Positions 1 to 12,295 of a stretch of 64,000 nucleotides of DNA are shown here, piece after piece. A program made the translations under genes and the position numbers. Numbering within the stretch: position 1 is the first letter of the stretch; every line of letters starts with the position of its first letter. A model generated the notes under the pieces. That model was given only the letters and a program-made list of their open reading frames with translations. It was not told the DNA's origin and made no database searches. The stretch comes from Liolophura sinensis (taxonomy: Eukaryota; Mollusca; Polyplacophora; Chitonida; Chitonidae), in the NCBI RefSeq assembly GCF_032854445.1, contig NC_088303.1, positions 36,961,501 to 37,025,500 of the forward strand, in the 5' to 3' direction.

Positions 1-164
1 GAAACTCAGCTGGGATCTTAAGTACAGGCGCACCACGTCTCAACTTTCGGCTTTCCAGGACATACATGTTCAGTCCAAGTCTGATTTACTCTCACAAATA
101 CGTCCTCCTGAACAAAAGATCGCTTTTGGCTGGAACGAACACTCAAAGTTTAAAAAAATAAATG

Positions 165-420
165 GGGGGACCTCCGTGGCTCAGTTGGTTAGCGCTAGCC
201 CAGCGTAAAGGCCCAGGAGCATCTCACCAATACGGTCGCTGTGAGTTCAAGTCCAGCTCATGCTGGCATCCTCTCCGACCGTACGTGGGAAGGTCTTCCA
301 GCAACCTGCGGATGGTCGTGGGTTTCCCCCTGGGCTCTGCCCGGTTTCCTCCCACCACAATGCTGGCCGCCGACGCATAAGTGAAATATCAAGTGAAGTA
401 CGACTGAATAAAAAAATAAA
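165..420 (+). mobile_element. tRNA-derived SINE, near full length
   Basis: A tRNA-like head carries an A box (TGGCTCAGTTGG, 177-188) and a B box (GAGTTCAAGTCC, 243-254). A body follows with CGTGGGAAGGTCTTCCAGCA, GGTCGTGGGTTTCCCCC and GCCCGGTTTCCTCCCACCA, then an AATAAA-rich tail. The same body recurs at many places in the window, in both orientations. The type resembles the widespread lophotrochozoan tRNA-SINEs; the family name is not certain. RNA polymerase III boxes imply it was once transcribed on its own. Confidence 0.85.
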
Positions 421-3400
421 TGTATATACCGCCGGGATAAATCCTGAAGTCTTCAGCTCCATGCGACCTGTTGTCAATTCTGACATTGAAAAAAACCTTT
501 ATTGCGACGAGCATCTGCACATAAAGTGGCTCTGTGTGTCTGTCTGTAGCTATGTCCTTTTTTGAAGATCCTATCTTTTAAAATGGGTTATTTACGTAAA
601 TACATCCACTTATCCCCTGCTTTTGAGAATTTGCGATTGGTTTCATTTTGTGAAAAACATAGTTTAAAAGTCCCTGTTCATAATAATTAATCATTTGTCA
701 GCAATTTGCATATCCTGAGTTAGATAAATCAGGTTTTCCAAAAGCATTACCCTACCTGATGCTCTGTCATTGCGTACACAAGCAGAGGCCATAATGAGAG
801 TCTTAATCTTAATTTGACAGTAAGAAATTCCATGTGCACATTGCACAATAATTATTGACTATCGATATTAATTTTCGAGTCCTCAGCCTGAGTCCTAGGT
901 CTTTAACGACTAAAGCAATTAACAGTTTGAACTGTGTCAGCTGTATGTCATTGTATTGTAAATATTAATCATAAGAACTAGGATCGATCAAGATCTGTCT
1001 TCAATAGGATCGAAGTAATATAATCTATGTAATTCAGTTCAAGCTACGATCTTTTACATGAGTTTTGAACCATACAGCGATATCGCAACCAACTTGTGGT
1101 GAATAAAGGAGACTAAACAAACCCTAAAATCTCATATCACTTCCTCGCCAAAACTCGATTTATTTATAGACTGTCTGTTTGAGTTTTTCTTTTCTTTGAC
1201 TGGCTTAGCTTTTTTCTCGAAACCCGCCCGAGTTTTTAAACAGAAAGTGAACAAGCAGGCCCAAGCGTGATATACCAATCTGTCTGTTTAAGCGCTAGAG
1301 AGTTAGCTAGCCAGTTACACATACAGCACTCTGCCACTGGAAATCGTCGGCTGGATTTGTGATCCGGGAGTACAGTCTGAAGGGATTATGTGTAAGCTCG
1401 CATTACGGGATCCCTCAGAATTCATTATTCTGTCGTCTTCGACTTTTTTCTCTTTGATCAAGATATAGTGGACGTTTGGTAAGACTTGAGACTGATATAC
1501 CCCCAATTCGGACCAAAACCATTATCAATGTTATCAAGTGCGGATTTCCAGTCCTGGCAACACCTATTGGACATTATTCCCATGGATTATATTAATTTAG
1601 TTTGGCAATAAAATGGCGGGAAATGTGGCTATTGTACCGAGTAAGAGTGGACCGCCTGGAGATAACCCTTGCATTTGTCCACCGGTGCGAGCGACGAGAG
1701 ACTGCATTTGGTTTGATTCCTCGAGGTTAATTAAGTTTTTCCATTTCAACTGACCCATCCAGACAACACTTCTGCCATACCGTATTTACGCGGGCGAGAA
1801 GAAGGTGGTTTTCAAGGCGTGTCCGATTACACTACTAGCGGGCACTTCGCCCAACATCAGCCAGCGATCTGTTTTGCTTTTGTTTACTGTTTGAACACTT
1901 CCCGGACGAAGTTGCTGGCTGCGGTTTCACCCTAGCGTGTGAGATACACTGTCTATCACGAAGGTTCTCATTCACAGGCCTTGAACAGATCTTATAAATA
2001 TTCTGTTCGAATTGGCAGTATCGCATCACCCTCGTGTGCATTCTGTAATGTGAAAAGGGTATAGGAGAAATCCGTGATCACGCCAAACATATCAGATTAC
2101 CTGTTATATCAGTAATAACTTATACATGGCTTGACTACTGCCTAAATAATGAACTTGACAATCACATTTTGCCACATTCAGGTAATCACTCTTTCTAGTT
2201 CGCGGAGCTTCGTTCTGGAAAAAAAAACTGTACAGGAACACTTGTTGTGGGGTTCTTTTTTTACCAGCGTAAAATTGCTTTCACAGCTGAAAACGTCTTT
2301 CTCATCGGTTTTATTCTGTACTCATGTTTTCCACGAAAGTGTTAATATCTATCAATGACTAAATATATGAATGATAAAGTTATTGCAAATTTAATACCAC
2401 TTACACGATTAACGGCTTGTGATATGAAAAGTTGAATAGTTTGCTCTTGATATTCCATCAAACGCCTTCACTCTAAGTTTCTGAAATTTTACATTGAGTA
2501 CAAGTTTCTTGCAAATAAATATGGAATGCGTCCAGGATGTCTTTTGTCTTATTCATCTTAACCTTGGGCTTGGTGCCATTTATGTATTGTGTTGAAGTAG
2601 ATCGCCATGTTGGATATATTAACAGTTGCAATGAAAGCAAACGTATTCCGATTATCGACATCTTGGAAACAGATTTCATTGAGGTCTTCTGTGAGAACAT
2701 TCCACATGTCTTTCTGTCATCATCGGAAACTATTGACTGATTTCTCTTTGCATGAATCCGTCGTAAGTTTTTTACTTTGCATACTTTCTTAGATCTTAGG
2801 TGGTTTGAGTTGGACGTTTGACTGCTGGTGTACGACTGTCTTGTTCGGCGCCTATATTCAACTCACGATATACATACCCAAATTGATAAGAACGTCACGA
2901 CATGTCTGAAATACTGCTTGAGTGCTTGAGTTAAGCGGCATTCATTCGTTCCAAATTGAGGAAAGAACTCATCTTTATGAAATCTTGATTAGTTTACTGA
3001 TGAACCAGCGGTGATTCAGTAAGATAAACATCACGTCAATCAGTTGCCTCCTAACAATCTACAGGTTATCAAGCACTTGGGGTTAAAATGATTAGTCTAG
3101 ATCAAGAGTTGCAGGACCAGTAAGCTAACCCCCCCCCCCCCCAAAAAAGGACGCAATCCTAAATCGGCCGATCCTAAATTACTTTGGAATGTCCGCATCA
3201 CAAAGCATATATATAAGTTTTGCTTTACACAGAGAGCCTTGTTGATGGACCGACTAATAGTGTTATGTAATTTCTTACCATCTTATGATTACCTTTCCTT
3301 CAGCTAATCAGAGTGATGTGACGTGATAACGATGTTAGTATCAGCATCGAAAATGTGGTCTATGATATAAAAGAATTTGTTTAACCATAACCATTTGCCT

Positions 3401-4352
3401 TGTGGTAGTTTGTCACGTATGTCAGGGCAATTTACCCCTGATGAGGTTTCATTTGGGAGCGTTTTAAATCAGAAAGTTCTTACGGGGTAAAAATGGCGGG
3501 GTGGGAATGGGGGTTACAGTTTGTGGGTGTGGAAGGGAAGGGATCAGTAAGTAATTCTACCACAGTGAGGATTGTACAAGGTTTTTTCTGCCAAGCGCGA
3601 CAAGTACGATATCACCTGAACTGCAACAGAATTTAGGGTTGGGACTAGTGAAAACCAATTTTGTCATGTTTTAGGCACTGGTGACCCTTCACATTTCCAC
3701 GATCTTGTGCTATTTATGGGACTGTCAAGCCTAGATGTCTGACCTGTAGGTTACCGTTTAGTCGCTCTTCAGAGCATGCCAGTAAGGCATATGAGCTGAC
3801 CAAGCCAGCAGGGCGCCATGGGAATCATTACACGCTCTATTAACTACAATCTCTCAACTGCTGCTGCATATCTGTCTATCGAAATCACTGATAAAAACGC
3901 CAAAGTTCGCAGCAACGTTTCTCTCCACCAAATCAATTTGCTTTATTACCCCGACTGTCCCTCCAGAAGAGCTGATTTCCCCGAGATGTCGGATAGTGTC
4001 TCGTTTTTATTGGATTCAAACTGCAAGAGGTGAATAAGATCGAAACACGGTTTACATTTACATTCATGGGAAGAATGGAAGGAAGCGCCAAAAAACTATC
4101 AGCTGAAGTTTACGTTTATATACCGCTGTAACTATGATTGGGCACTTGAGTTTATCTCTTCAAGATTGGAAATAAAATGGACATTGTACAACTCCAAGCA
4201 GAAACAACTGAATACGTTCATCCCAGATGCTAAATGCACTGTTTTAAAGGGTATACAGTCCCGCGCTGAAACAACTCAATACCTCCATCTCAGAAGATAA
4301 ATACAGGGTTTTATGTGTTCAGTTCAACCAGCGATGTCTGGTATGAACAATC
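421..4352. other. no gene recognised
   Basis: Open frames here are short and show no domain or splice support. It holds a poly-C run at 3128-3141 and otherwise looks like unique AT-rich intergenic DNA. Confidence 0.6.
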
Positions 4353-4724
4353 TTTTGTCTCTTACACACGTTAGGTGCTGATCGATGATCAACACTGGGG
4401 TAGGGGAATCCAGGTTTTGTCTCTTACACACGTTAGGTGCTGATCGATGATCAACACTGAGGTAGGGGAATCCAGGTTTTGTCTCTTACACACGTTAGGT
4501 GCTGATCGATGATCAACACTGAGGTAGGGGAATCCAGGTTTTGTCTCTTACACACGTTAGGTGCTGATCGATGATCAACACTGAGGTAGGGGAATCCAGG
4601 TTTTGTCTCTTACACACGTTAGGTGCTGATCGATGATCAACACTGAGGTAGGGGAATCCAGGTTTTGTCTCTTACACACGTTAGGTGCTGATCGATGATC
4701 AACACTGAGGTAGGGGAATCCAGG
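4353..4724 (+). repeat. tandem repeat, six copies of 62 bp
   Basis: Copies begin at 4353, 4415, 4477, 4539, 4601 and 4663, exactly 62 bases apart. They are nearly identical; the first differs at least by G for A in ACTGGGGTAG. The unit contains CTCTTACACACGTTAGGTGC and the semi-palindromic TGATCGATGATCA. Such uniformity points to recent amplification. Confidence 0.95.
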
Positions 4725-7700
4725 TGATTGACATGTTACACCACACGAACCTGGATTATCTGCACAGGCAGTCAGAACTTTTAATTGTTAACAAACTTGC
4801 TTCCCTCGGCTGACTTAATATGCTGCCCCAGATTTATCCTATTTACACAAAATACACTGTGTGCCTGCCAACTGTAAATTTGCTGTTGTCTACGTTGGTT
4901 TGATTACCGTTGTTAAAATCCCCTTTACCCTACATACCAAAAACACTTGTGTTGATATCTAACACAACAACTTGATTTGTTTCATTCAACACAGAAATGT
5001 GTTACCCCCAACACAAACGTGTAAAAAAAAAATAAAAAATTGTGTTCTAAGTAAGTAGTAGCACAAAAACACACTCTGAGCTAGAGTACATTTACCCCGA
5101 AAACGTAAGCTCTGTGTGATGACCTGGCAGAACCCGGCTGGAGAAAGCATTATGTTAGACTCTTCCGAGGGAAGGAAGTTTTTCAGTTCCGGACGAATTG
5201 AGGAAACCGAATGCAAACTCGTATGTCTTTTGAGGTGCATCTGCCTTTGCAAGATTTAGAGAAAAATGATTAGGTGAACCCGTAGAAGTAAAGCGTGTAA
5301 TTGAATTTTAGGTGTTGACGGACGCCGTTTCGCTTGGGAAACAAAGGTTAACTCTCGCCTGTGCTATGAAGACTGATCTGAGGGAAATATTAAGTGTCGC
5401 TGTGTTAATCTACACTGAGAAATCGAGGTGTGTGTAGAACATCTTCCGAGGTCACGTGACTGGTCGAAGAGCTGGGGTTTTCTGAGTAGGAGCCTGGTTG
5501 TCATTTACTATCAGGGCCGACCCCAAATGACCCTTGTACATCGATGCTTATTGATCACTGGATGGGCCTGTCCAGAAAAGGGTAATCACTGTTGGGTGGG
5601 GAAAGCCACAGTTTTGGTTCGAGGAACAGTCCAAAGCTGCGCTTCTAGACACTTATTATACGTCTCTTCGGATGTACGCCCTCACAGGACTTGGCTGTTA
5701 TTGACTATGCTGTTGACTAGCCTGCGGACGTCAAGTAGAAGCACTTGCACTAAAGTTGTGATTTTCTTTACCCAAGGAGATCTTGTTGGAGGATTGACCA
5801 CTGCCAGGTGATCTGATGGCGATAAGTACGTTGTGATTTAGCGTCCTTATCTCGTAAGTATGGCTTCCCTTTTCCTGTCCCCCCCCCCCAAAACTGACAA
5901 CAAAGTCTTTCCGAGGGAGCAACAAGTCCTGGCTAATTTACTCATCTTTTATATCTTTGCTGAAACAAGTTTGGCAGATTTCCCGTTTTGCCAACATCAA
6001 TGTCTATCTCTTCCTCGCATGTTTGAATCCGTATTAAGGGCGTTGGTTAATTATTACTTCTGTTTGGACTTTTAAACGAATGAAAGCTAATAATCCGATT
6101 CCGGAACTAACTTTTATATCCAGGATGATCATATATCTTTTTTGTATAACACTAATAAAATGAAGTTTATTAACTGACTTTTCAGTGAGATAGGTGTAAA
6201 ATGGTACAGATGTTATGAAATGGAGTATTGTAACTGTTATAGCATGATCCATTTCATCATTTATGTCGTGTGCATGGCCATAGGTAGCAGAATATTAACT
6301 GGATTAACGGATTAAGGTTCTCTACGGGGATACGGGGATTTGTTAGGCTTTAGAACCACTGCCGGGTTTTAACCTTATGATTTTCATTTCAAAGCAATAG
6401 AAGGTTCACCAACCCTCACTAACGGAACCAGGCTAATTAAAGATTACATCTTTGTACGGTATTCGGTAAAGGAACCATACTAATTAAGGATAGGATCTTT
6501 GTATGGTATTTGTGTGATTTGCTGTGTGATGTGCTGTATTCTTTATTGCCATGGCGACATATTCTTCTCAGCCAACACTGTTTACGTTACCATATATTCC
6601 AAGTAATGGAAAATGTGCTTTCTTAATGCGTTGTAAACTGGAGGATTTATTTATAGGTCTGTACCGGCTGGTAGGGGTACTGCCTATACCCATGACTGAT
6701 TCTTTTAGTAAAATGACCAAATGTTAATCTGTACTCAGGCCAATTTGGTATCCTAGTTATGTAACCCACCTTAACACGTAGAGCATTCCCCCAAAGAGAC
6801 TAGGCTTCATTCGAGTCAGCCGTGTTACAGCGTGTTTATCGATAATCAGTTCAGTTCCGAAATCTAGCATTGAAAGCGTAAGACAGAGCAGCATGAATGT
6901 AACTTTTAGTTATTACCTGGAAGGAAATAAACTGGGTCTTTAACATAACTGACATCATTCACAAAACAATTTATCTTTAAGAATTTTCCTTAAGAATATT
7001 TACTGTATCAACTATTGAGACATTAATGCATGCATTTATTTTCTCATCTCTTCGTTCATGTTTAGCTATTTTGCATACCTGTAAGCGCTGCATCCCACAT
7101 TCCTAAACACATGCCAAACGTAAACAAGTTTTGAGTGGCGAATGTATGATCCTTGGTTACTGACCTAACATATTTCTTTCCAAGTAAGAAACCGCAAGTG
7201 TCAGATTTTAGACACATTGTGGTAATTGGTAGAAGGTTCAGGAACATCAAACTTAGACAAGTAGCCGATTCCTTTATCAACGGTCACTTTAGTTTGACCA
7301 CGATAAAGTCAACAATACGAATAAAGTTATTACGGTTTTAGTCAAGTTAAACTTTCTTCACCAGATTCGGTTTATGCTTCCATGGTTTAGTTTAGACAAA
7401 TCCATCTGTGGAGCAGTGGGGTTTCAAGTAAGTGTGGCATCTGTTCTCACGCTCTGTTCACTGTCGATTAACACTGGAGTCAAACTGTAAATATCAGCTT
7501 AACGCCGTTTATAGCGCCCCATTCATGCCATCCTAACATTCAGGAGATCAGAAAGCATCAAATCAACATTGCTGCCAACGTATGTTTGTTGATTAACAAA
7601 ACTGACTGATGAATCTACGGCGCTCTGTCGCCAGCATGTGCTTCTGACGTCAGATTACACAGTATGGGAGCTTTCTTTCAATAAACCATGGATTTTCTAA

Positions 7701-10377
7701 TCCTCTGCCTAAACTTAAACGTTGCCGTTCTCGTCTATTTTGGTAGTATTGCCTAATGCAGTTGTAGGAAAACGCACCGGACACATCGCTATTCCACCAT
7801 TCAGAGACATCTAGTTCTTCCTTACAGATCCTTTCCTTTTGTTAAGCATGGATAGTGAAGAAAGAATGCTCACCGAGGATGCTTAAGAACTTGAATACGG
7901 TTTATACGTACGACTAATGCATATTTGAGGGAGACTTCTCTTGACTGTGAGTATAGTTTATTTATACGGCTAATGTAGACTTCCCTAAGGGTGGTTAAGA
8001 CGGTCAACAGAATTTGTTTGTCTTGTTAATGAACAAATATCAAATGGTTGGGAAACACCATACACGCAGAATTACTTTGTTAATACCAACGTATGACTGT
8101 AAACACCTGCTGGAGCCATTAATTCCAAACATGTTTTTTGTATTTTGTAATGAATGCTTGCTCTCCGTTTGATTTTAAAACGTTCTAGATTATACAAAAG
8201 TTTGGTCTTCTCTTGCAGAGGTACATAACAACGTTAAAAGCGTAACAGGTTCGAATAGCATCACTGCAATTCTAGCAACACAAAAAATTGGTTTTTGGAA
8301 TTAGCTGGACTTGTTCTTTTGTTGTGATACATGAAATATATGTATAAATGGATAGAGTGATTATAAAGCCCTGTTATATCAAGGCCTTGGTAACGTTGGA
8401 CTACGACGTACGTCAAATTATAGCGAGGTACATGTATAGTATGGGCCATGCCGAATTCTTTACATGCTTCAAACGTTACAGTATAGATCTTACCCTCATC
8501 GACAAGATGTATAGGCTTCGGTTGGGTCACACGTGTCCGTAATCTAGTCATAACTTTTGTTTTCTTTGGACAAGTGTTTGCCTGAGGTACTCAATATGAA
8601 TAATAAAATCCACCTTTCCTGGAATTCCTCGATCTTAGCCTGAACTCCTCTTCCCCTTTCTCGCCCTCTCCACCCTGGCAATCGATACGTAACAGGCCAT
8701 CAACAGTGACTTCAGAGAAGTTACCGACGCTTCGATTAAAAGCTCATTACAAAGTTTGTTATAACAAGCCTACATCCACTGTCAGTTTACAGACCATTTC
8801 AGAGAGCAAATGATGAGTTTTGCCCTAAATGTGTTACAAAACACTTTCTGCGTAATAAACACACTGCCGGGGTATAAAAATGAAAAGCTGAAGCAAAACG
8901 CCAGGGGAATTTCTATAGGTGCAATTTAAACCACAACGAGATGTGAAGGCCATTTTTAATTAATTGTTTGCTATGACCTTTCTCTCAATATTACAGAATG
9001 ATGCCAATGTCGATGATTGTTAATTATTAGCTATCCATTACTTGCCCAAACTAATATATATATTTATGTTTAATAACCTTGACCTGTTACACATTCCGTA
9101 GGTTGATGAAATGACAAAATATACTGTTGGTATGCGCGAAGTTTATTTTACATAAATATTTACATTAGTTATTCGTTGCGTATAATACAAAATTATATTT
9201 TTATTCTTTGTCCTGAAGTGGTCAGTAATTAACACTAATTGTTAATTCTTGGCCACAAAATTTGACAGGTCTTGAGAAGCGAACAATCAATTCTCAGCGG
9301 CAATTCTCAGTATTCAACAATCACCAAATTAAACATACATCTTTGAAGTCTTTGCGTTTAGCAAATGAAGTCTCCCTTAAAGGGGCAATCTCTCGCGAGT
9401 ATTTTTACCTACAGCTATTGCTGTTAGTAACTAATTAAGGTCGCGTAATGTGCCTCCCAACGGGCATGAGCCCCCAATTTTGATTTCCTACTCACGTAAC
9501 CAGTATGTCTATTGAAGAAATGATTAGACGACAATCCATGATCAATACGGTTCTCACGCAACTCAAGCAGTATTTCAACCCAGATTTTCGCTCTTCCCTC
9601 AGGGCATTATCTTGTAAACTTAAATAAAGCACCTGCCAGGTCATCCTCTCAGAATACGATGAACTAAGAACAACGTATACCACCTTACCCAGAACTGATT
9701 CCCGATTTAAACATGGTCTCTCTCCGCTATTACTGAAATTATGGCGATGTGACGTTAGGTTATAATTGTTCATTCATTCTTTACCCAGACCTCGAAGAAA
9801 ACTCTATAGACTAAGAGAGTTATAATCTCTCCACAGTTATTATTTATTATCTTGATAGTTCTATCCGCATATACGTTTACAGATTAGCTGGATAATATTT
9901 CAGACGTTATTTTACTACTCTACCACCATATATAGAGTAGGGAAAGCAGTGCAAGCGACGTGTATAACCAAACGAGATCACCCCAGCCTTAATGGCATGG
10001 ATGCCATTTAGAGCTTTAACTGCGTAACCGAAAAGTTTATTTGCTTTGCCGCAAGCAACTCTTAATACGGGCATACGATGCTGCACATCGAACCCGAATA
10101 TTGCACGGGCAAAAGCATCGGTGCTTAATATGCCCAACATCTCAGAAAATATCCATATAATAGTGACATATGATAAAATGCTCTGTGTACTAAACAGAAA
10201 CCATACTCATAATGAATAATTTATTTGAGGTTTCATGTCACGTGGGCAGCGATTATTTCAGCCATAGCAGGGCGATATACCCGTAGTGTAGGGATAATTC
10301 CTATCAGCCACCTATTTGTGTTCTACAGACTATATCCGGTAGACTGTAAACTCGTGATACAGTAGCTCGTGCTACTT
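4725..10377. other. no gene recognised
   Basis: No coding or RNA gene was recognised. A C-run lies at 5880-5890. Near 6410-6500 a short motif containing GGAACCA and CTAATTAA is duplicated. Frames up to 127 codons near 5428 show no family features. Confidence 0.55.
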
Positions 10378-10505
10378 CCTATCGCCAGGAACAACAGTTG
10401 GTCGTGGGTTTTCCCCGGGTTGTAACCAATCCCCCCCTCTCCCCCAATATAGTTTTTGTCACCGTCGTAGAAGTGAAATATTCTTGATTACGGCGTAAAA
10501 TACCA
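10378..10505 (+). mobile_element. SINE fragment, diverged
   Basis: Retains GGTCGTGGGTTTTCCCCGGG, a degraded middle with a C-rich run, and the 3' end GTGAAATATTCTTGATTACG followed by GCGTAAAATACCAATT. The tRNA-like head is missing. Confidence 0.75.
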
Positions 10506-11917
10506 ATTAACAAACAAACTTATATCTAGTTCCCGCTGAACAAAGGTGAGATGATATTCAGTGCGGTGTTTTTTTACTCGCGGTAAATCGAATACAGCAT
10601 ACAAGCAACGTGTTGTCACAGCCTCATAAAAACGACCATTATGTTGTCGATATTAACAGTATAGTCTTAATTCTATGAATAATCATTGCATGGTACTCTA
10701 ATCTAGTCTGCACCAGTATGGAAATTCTCGCTTTATTACCACGTGCTATTCAAGATGATAAGCAAACGCAGTCTTCTCTATAAAAAAAAAAAACGAAAAA
10801 AGCGATATGTTGTTTTGGGATAATGACGAAGCTGTTATGAGTAGCTTGGGGAAAGTCATCAATGTTTTACCTCAGGCCCATTCCATAATTGTTCTCGCTG
10901 TGTGGAAAAAAAAAGACTGAGGGTAAACGATTCAGCCTTCGGGATCACGGACTTCAGGGAATCGGTCCAAATGCTGTCCTGGTCTATGGATATGACTTTG
11001 TTACACGCGTTTATATTTGTTTAAGGTGAACTGTGCTCGTGCCGTTGTTAAGCAAACCATGTGATACGCCACCAGGGCATACATCCACCGCAAAATGTTG
11101 TAACATAAATAGCGTCGTGCATGAGCTATTGTACCACTTATATATTCATAAAAGATAACAAACAGCATTTATAAGCATTGCGATTCCGGGACTCAAAACA
11201 GCAACTCGGAATGGGGAGGTTATAGCCAAGCAAATAGGGAAATAACTGAACCAGTGTTTATATTGGTCTGTGTAATACCCAAATACCCTCAGGCGAGCAG
11301 CGTTCGTGTATGGTTGAGAGGATCCGTGGCTACACGTGTTACAACGTAGGCTACAGATACGACACATACTTCATTAATAGTTCAACATTTTTCCATCGTT
11401 CTACCTTGATTATTGAAAACAATTATCCACAGGTGTCTGACGATCCATATCACTGATATTTTTTTAGTTTTCACCAATGTTTCGTATGTTATCACTGACA
11501 TAAGCGCATTTAGGGAACCACACGGTTTCTATAAGTATTCAAATAAGTGAATAAATCCAACCGATCTGTACAAGTGGTTGGTCATATGTAATGAAATATG
11601 TAAGTAGGTAAAATGCATAAGTTTTGACAGATTTTGCCTTTGTGTATGTTGATGTGCTGTACACTATGGACTGGGCAGTCGGGGTAGTCACCCTGTTGAA
11701 CTTTTGATTGACCGAGAAAAATCGATCAAAGAATGAAGCTCGCTGTGATGGGACAGACGTTATAGAATCTAGCCACTGGATGTTCGGAAGATCGACAGTG
11801 ATGGAACCCAGACAAGGCCATCAGCTACGGGTTATTCTACGTAGGTTTCTGTTTTTATCGGCAACCCATCTCAGTATCACAGGTAGATAAAGGTTGAAGA
11901 GTAGTTTAAAATGGTCT
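10506..11917. other. no gene recognised
   Basis: Unique-looking AT-rich sequence with an A-run near 10780-10800. No supported open frame, RNA gene or repeat was seen. Confidence 0.5.
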
Positions 11918-12295
11918 GTAGCACACATATACGTCTAGAGCAGTAAGGAATTAACATGCAACGGATGTGTCAGAACTGAGTTTGTGGCATACAGCAGCGG
12001 GATCTAACCTGAGTTGTACGTGTAGCATACAACAGAAGGACTTACACTGTATCAATCAACCTTGAAGCATACAGAAGCAAATTCAAAGTTAGCTGTAGCA
12101 TGTAGAGTGGTCCGCCTTACCCGTAGTTCCTAACACAGGGGTCTAACCTGGGATTTGGGATACAACTGAGAGATCTAACCCTGGGTGTAGCATATCACTG
12201 AGGGTCTAACCCGGGCTGTATCATACCACTAAGGGGTATAAACTAGGCTGTTGCATACCAGTGGTGATTTAACCAGGGCTGTAACATACAGATAC
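11918..12295 (+). repeat. degenerate tandem repeat, about 40-60-bp units
   Basis: Loosely repeated blocks share TGTAGCATAC-like and ATCTAACC(T/C)G-like segments, as in GGTCTAACCCGGGCTGTATC and GATTTAACCAGGGCTGTAAC. Divergence is high, so the array is old. Confidence 0.6.

Noticed and set aside
165-255. Possible functional tRNA gene
   Set aside because: A and B boxes are present, but the sequence runs on into the SINE body and no clean acceptor stem or anticodon arm was found.
4353-4724. CRISPR-like repeat array
   Set aside because: The 62-bp units are contiguous with no unique spacers, in a eukaryotic sequence.
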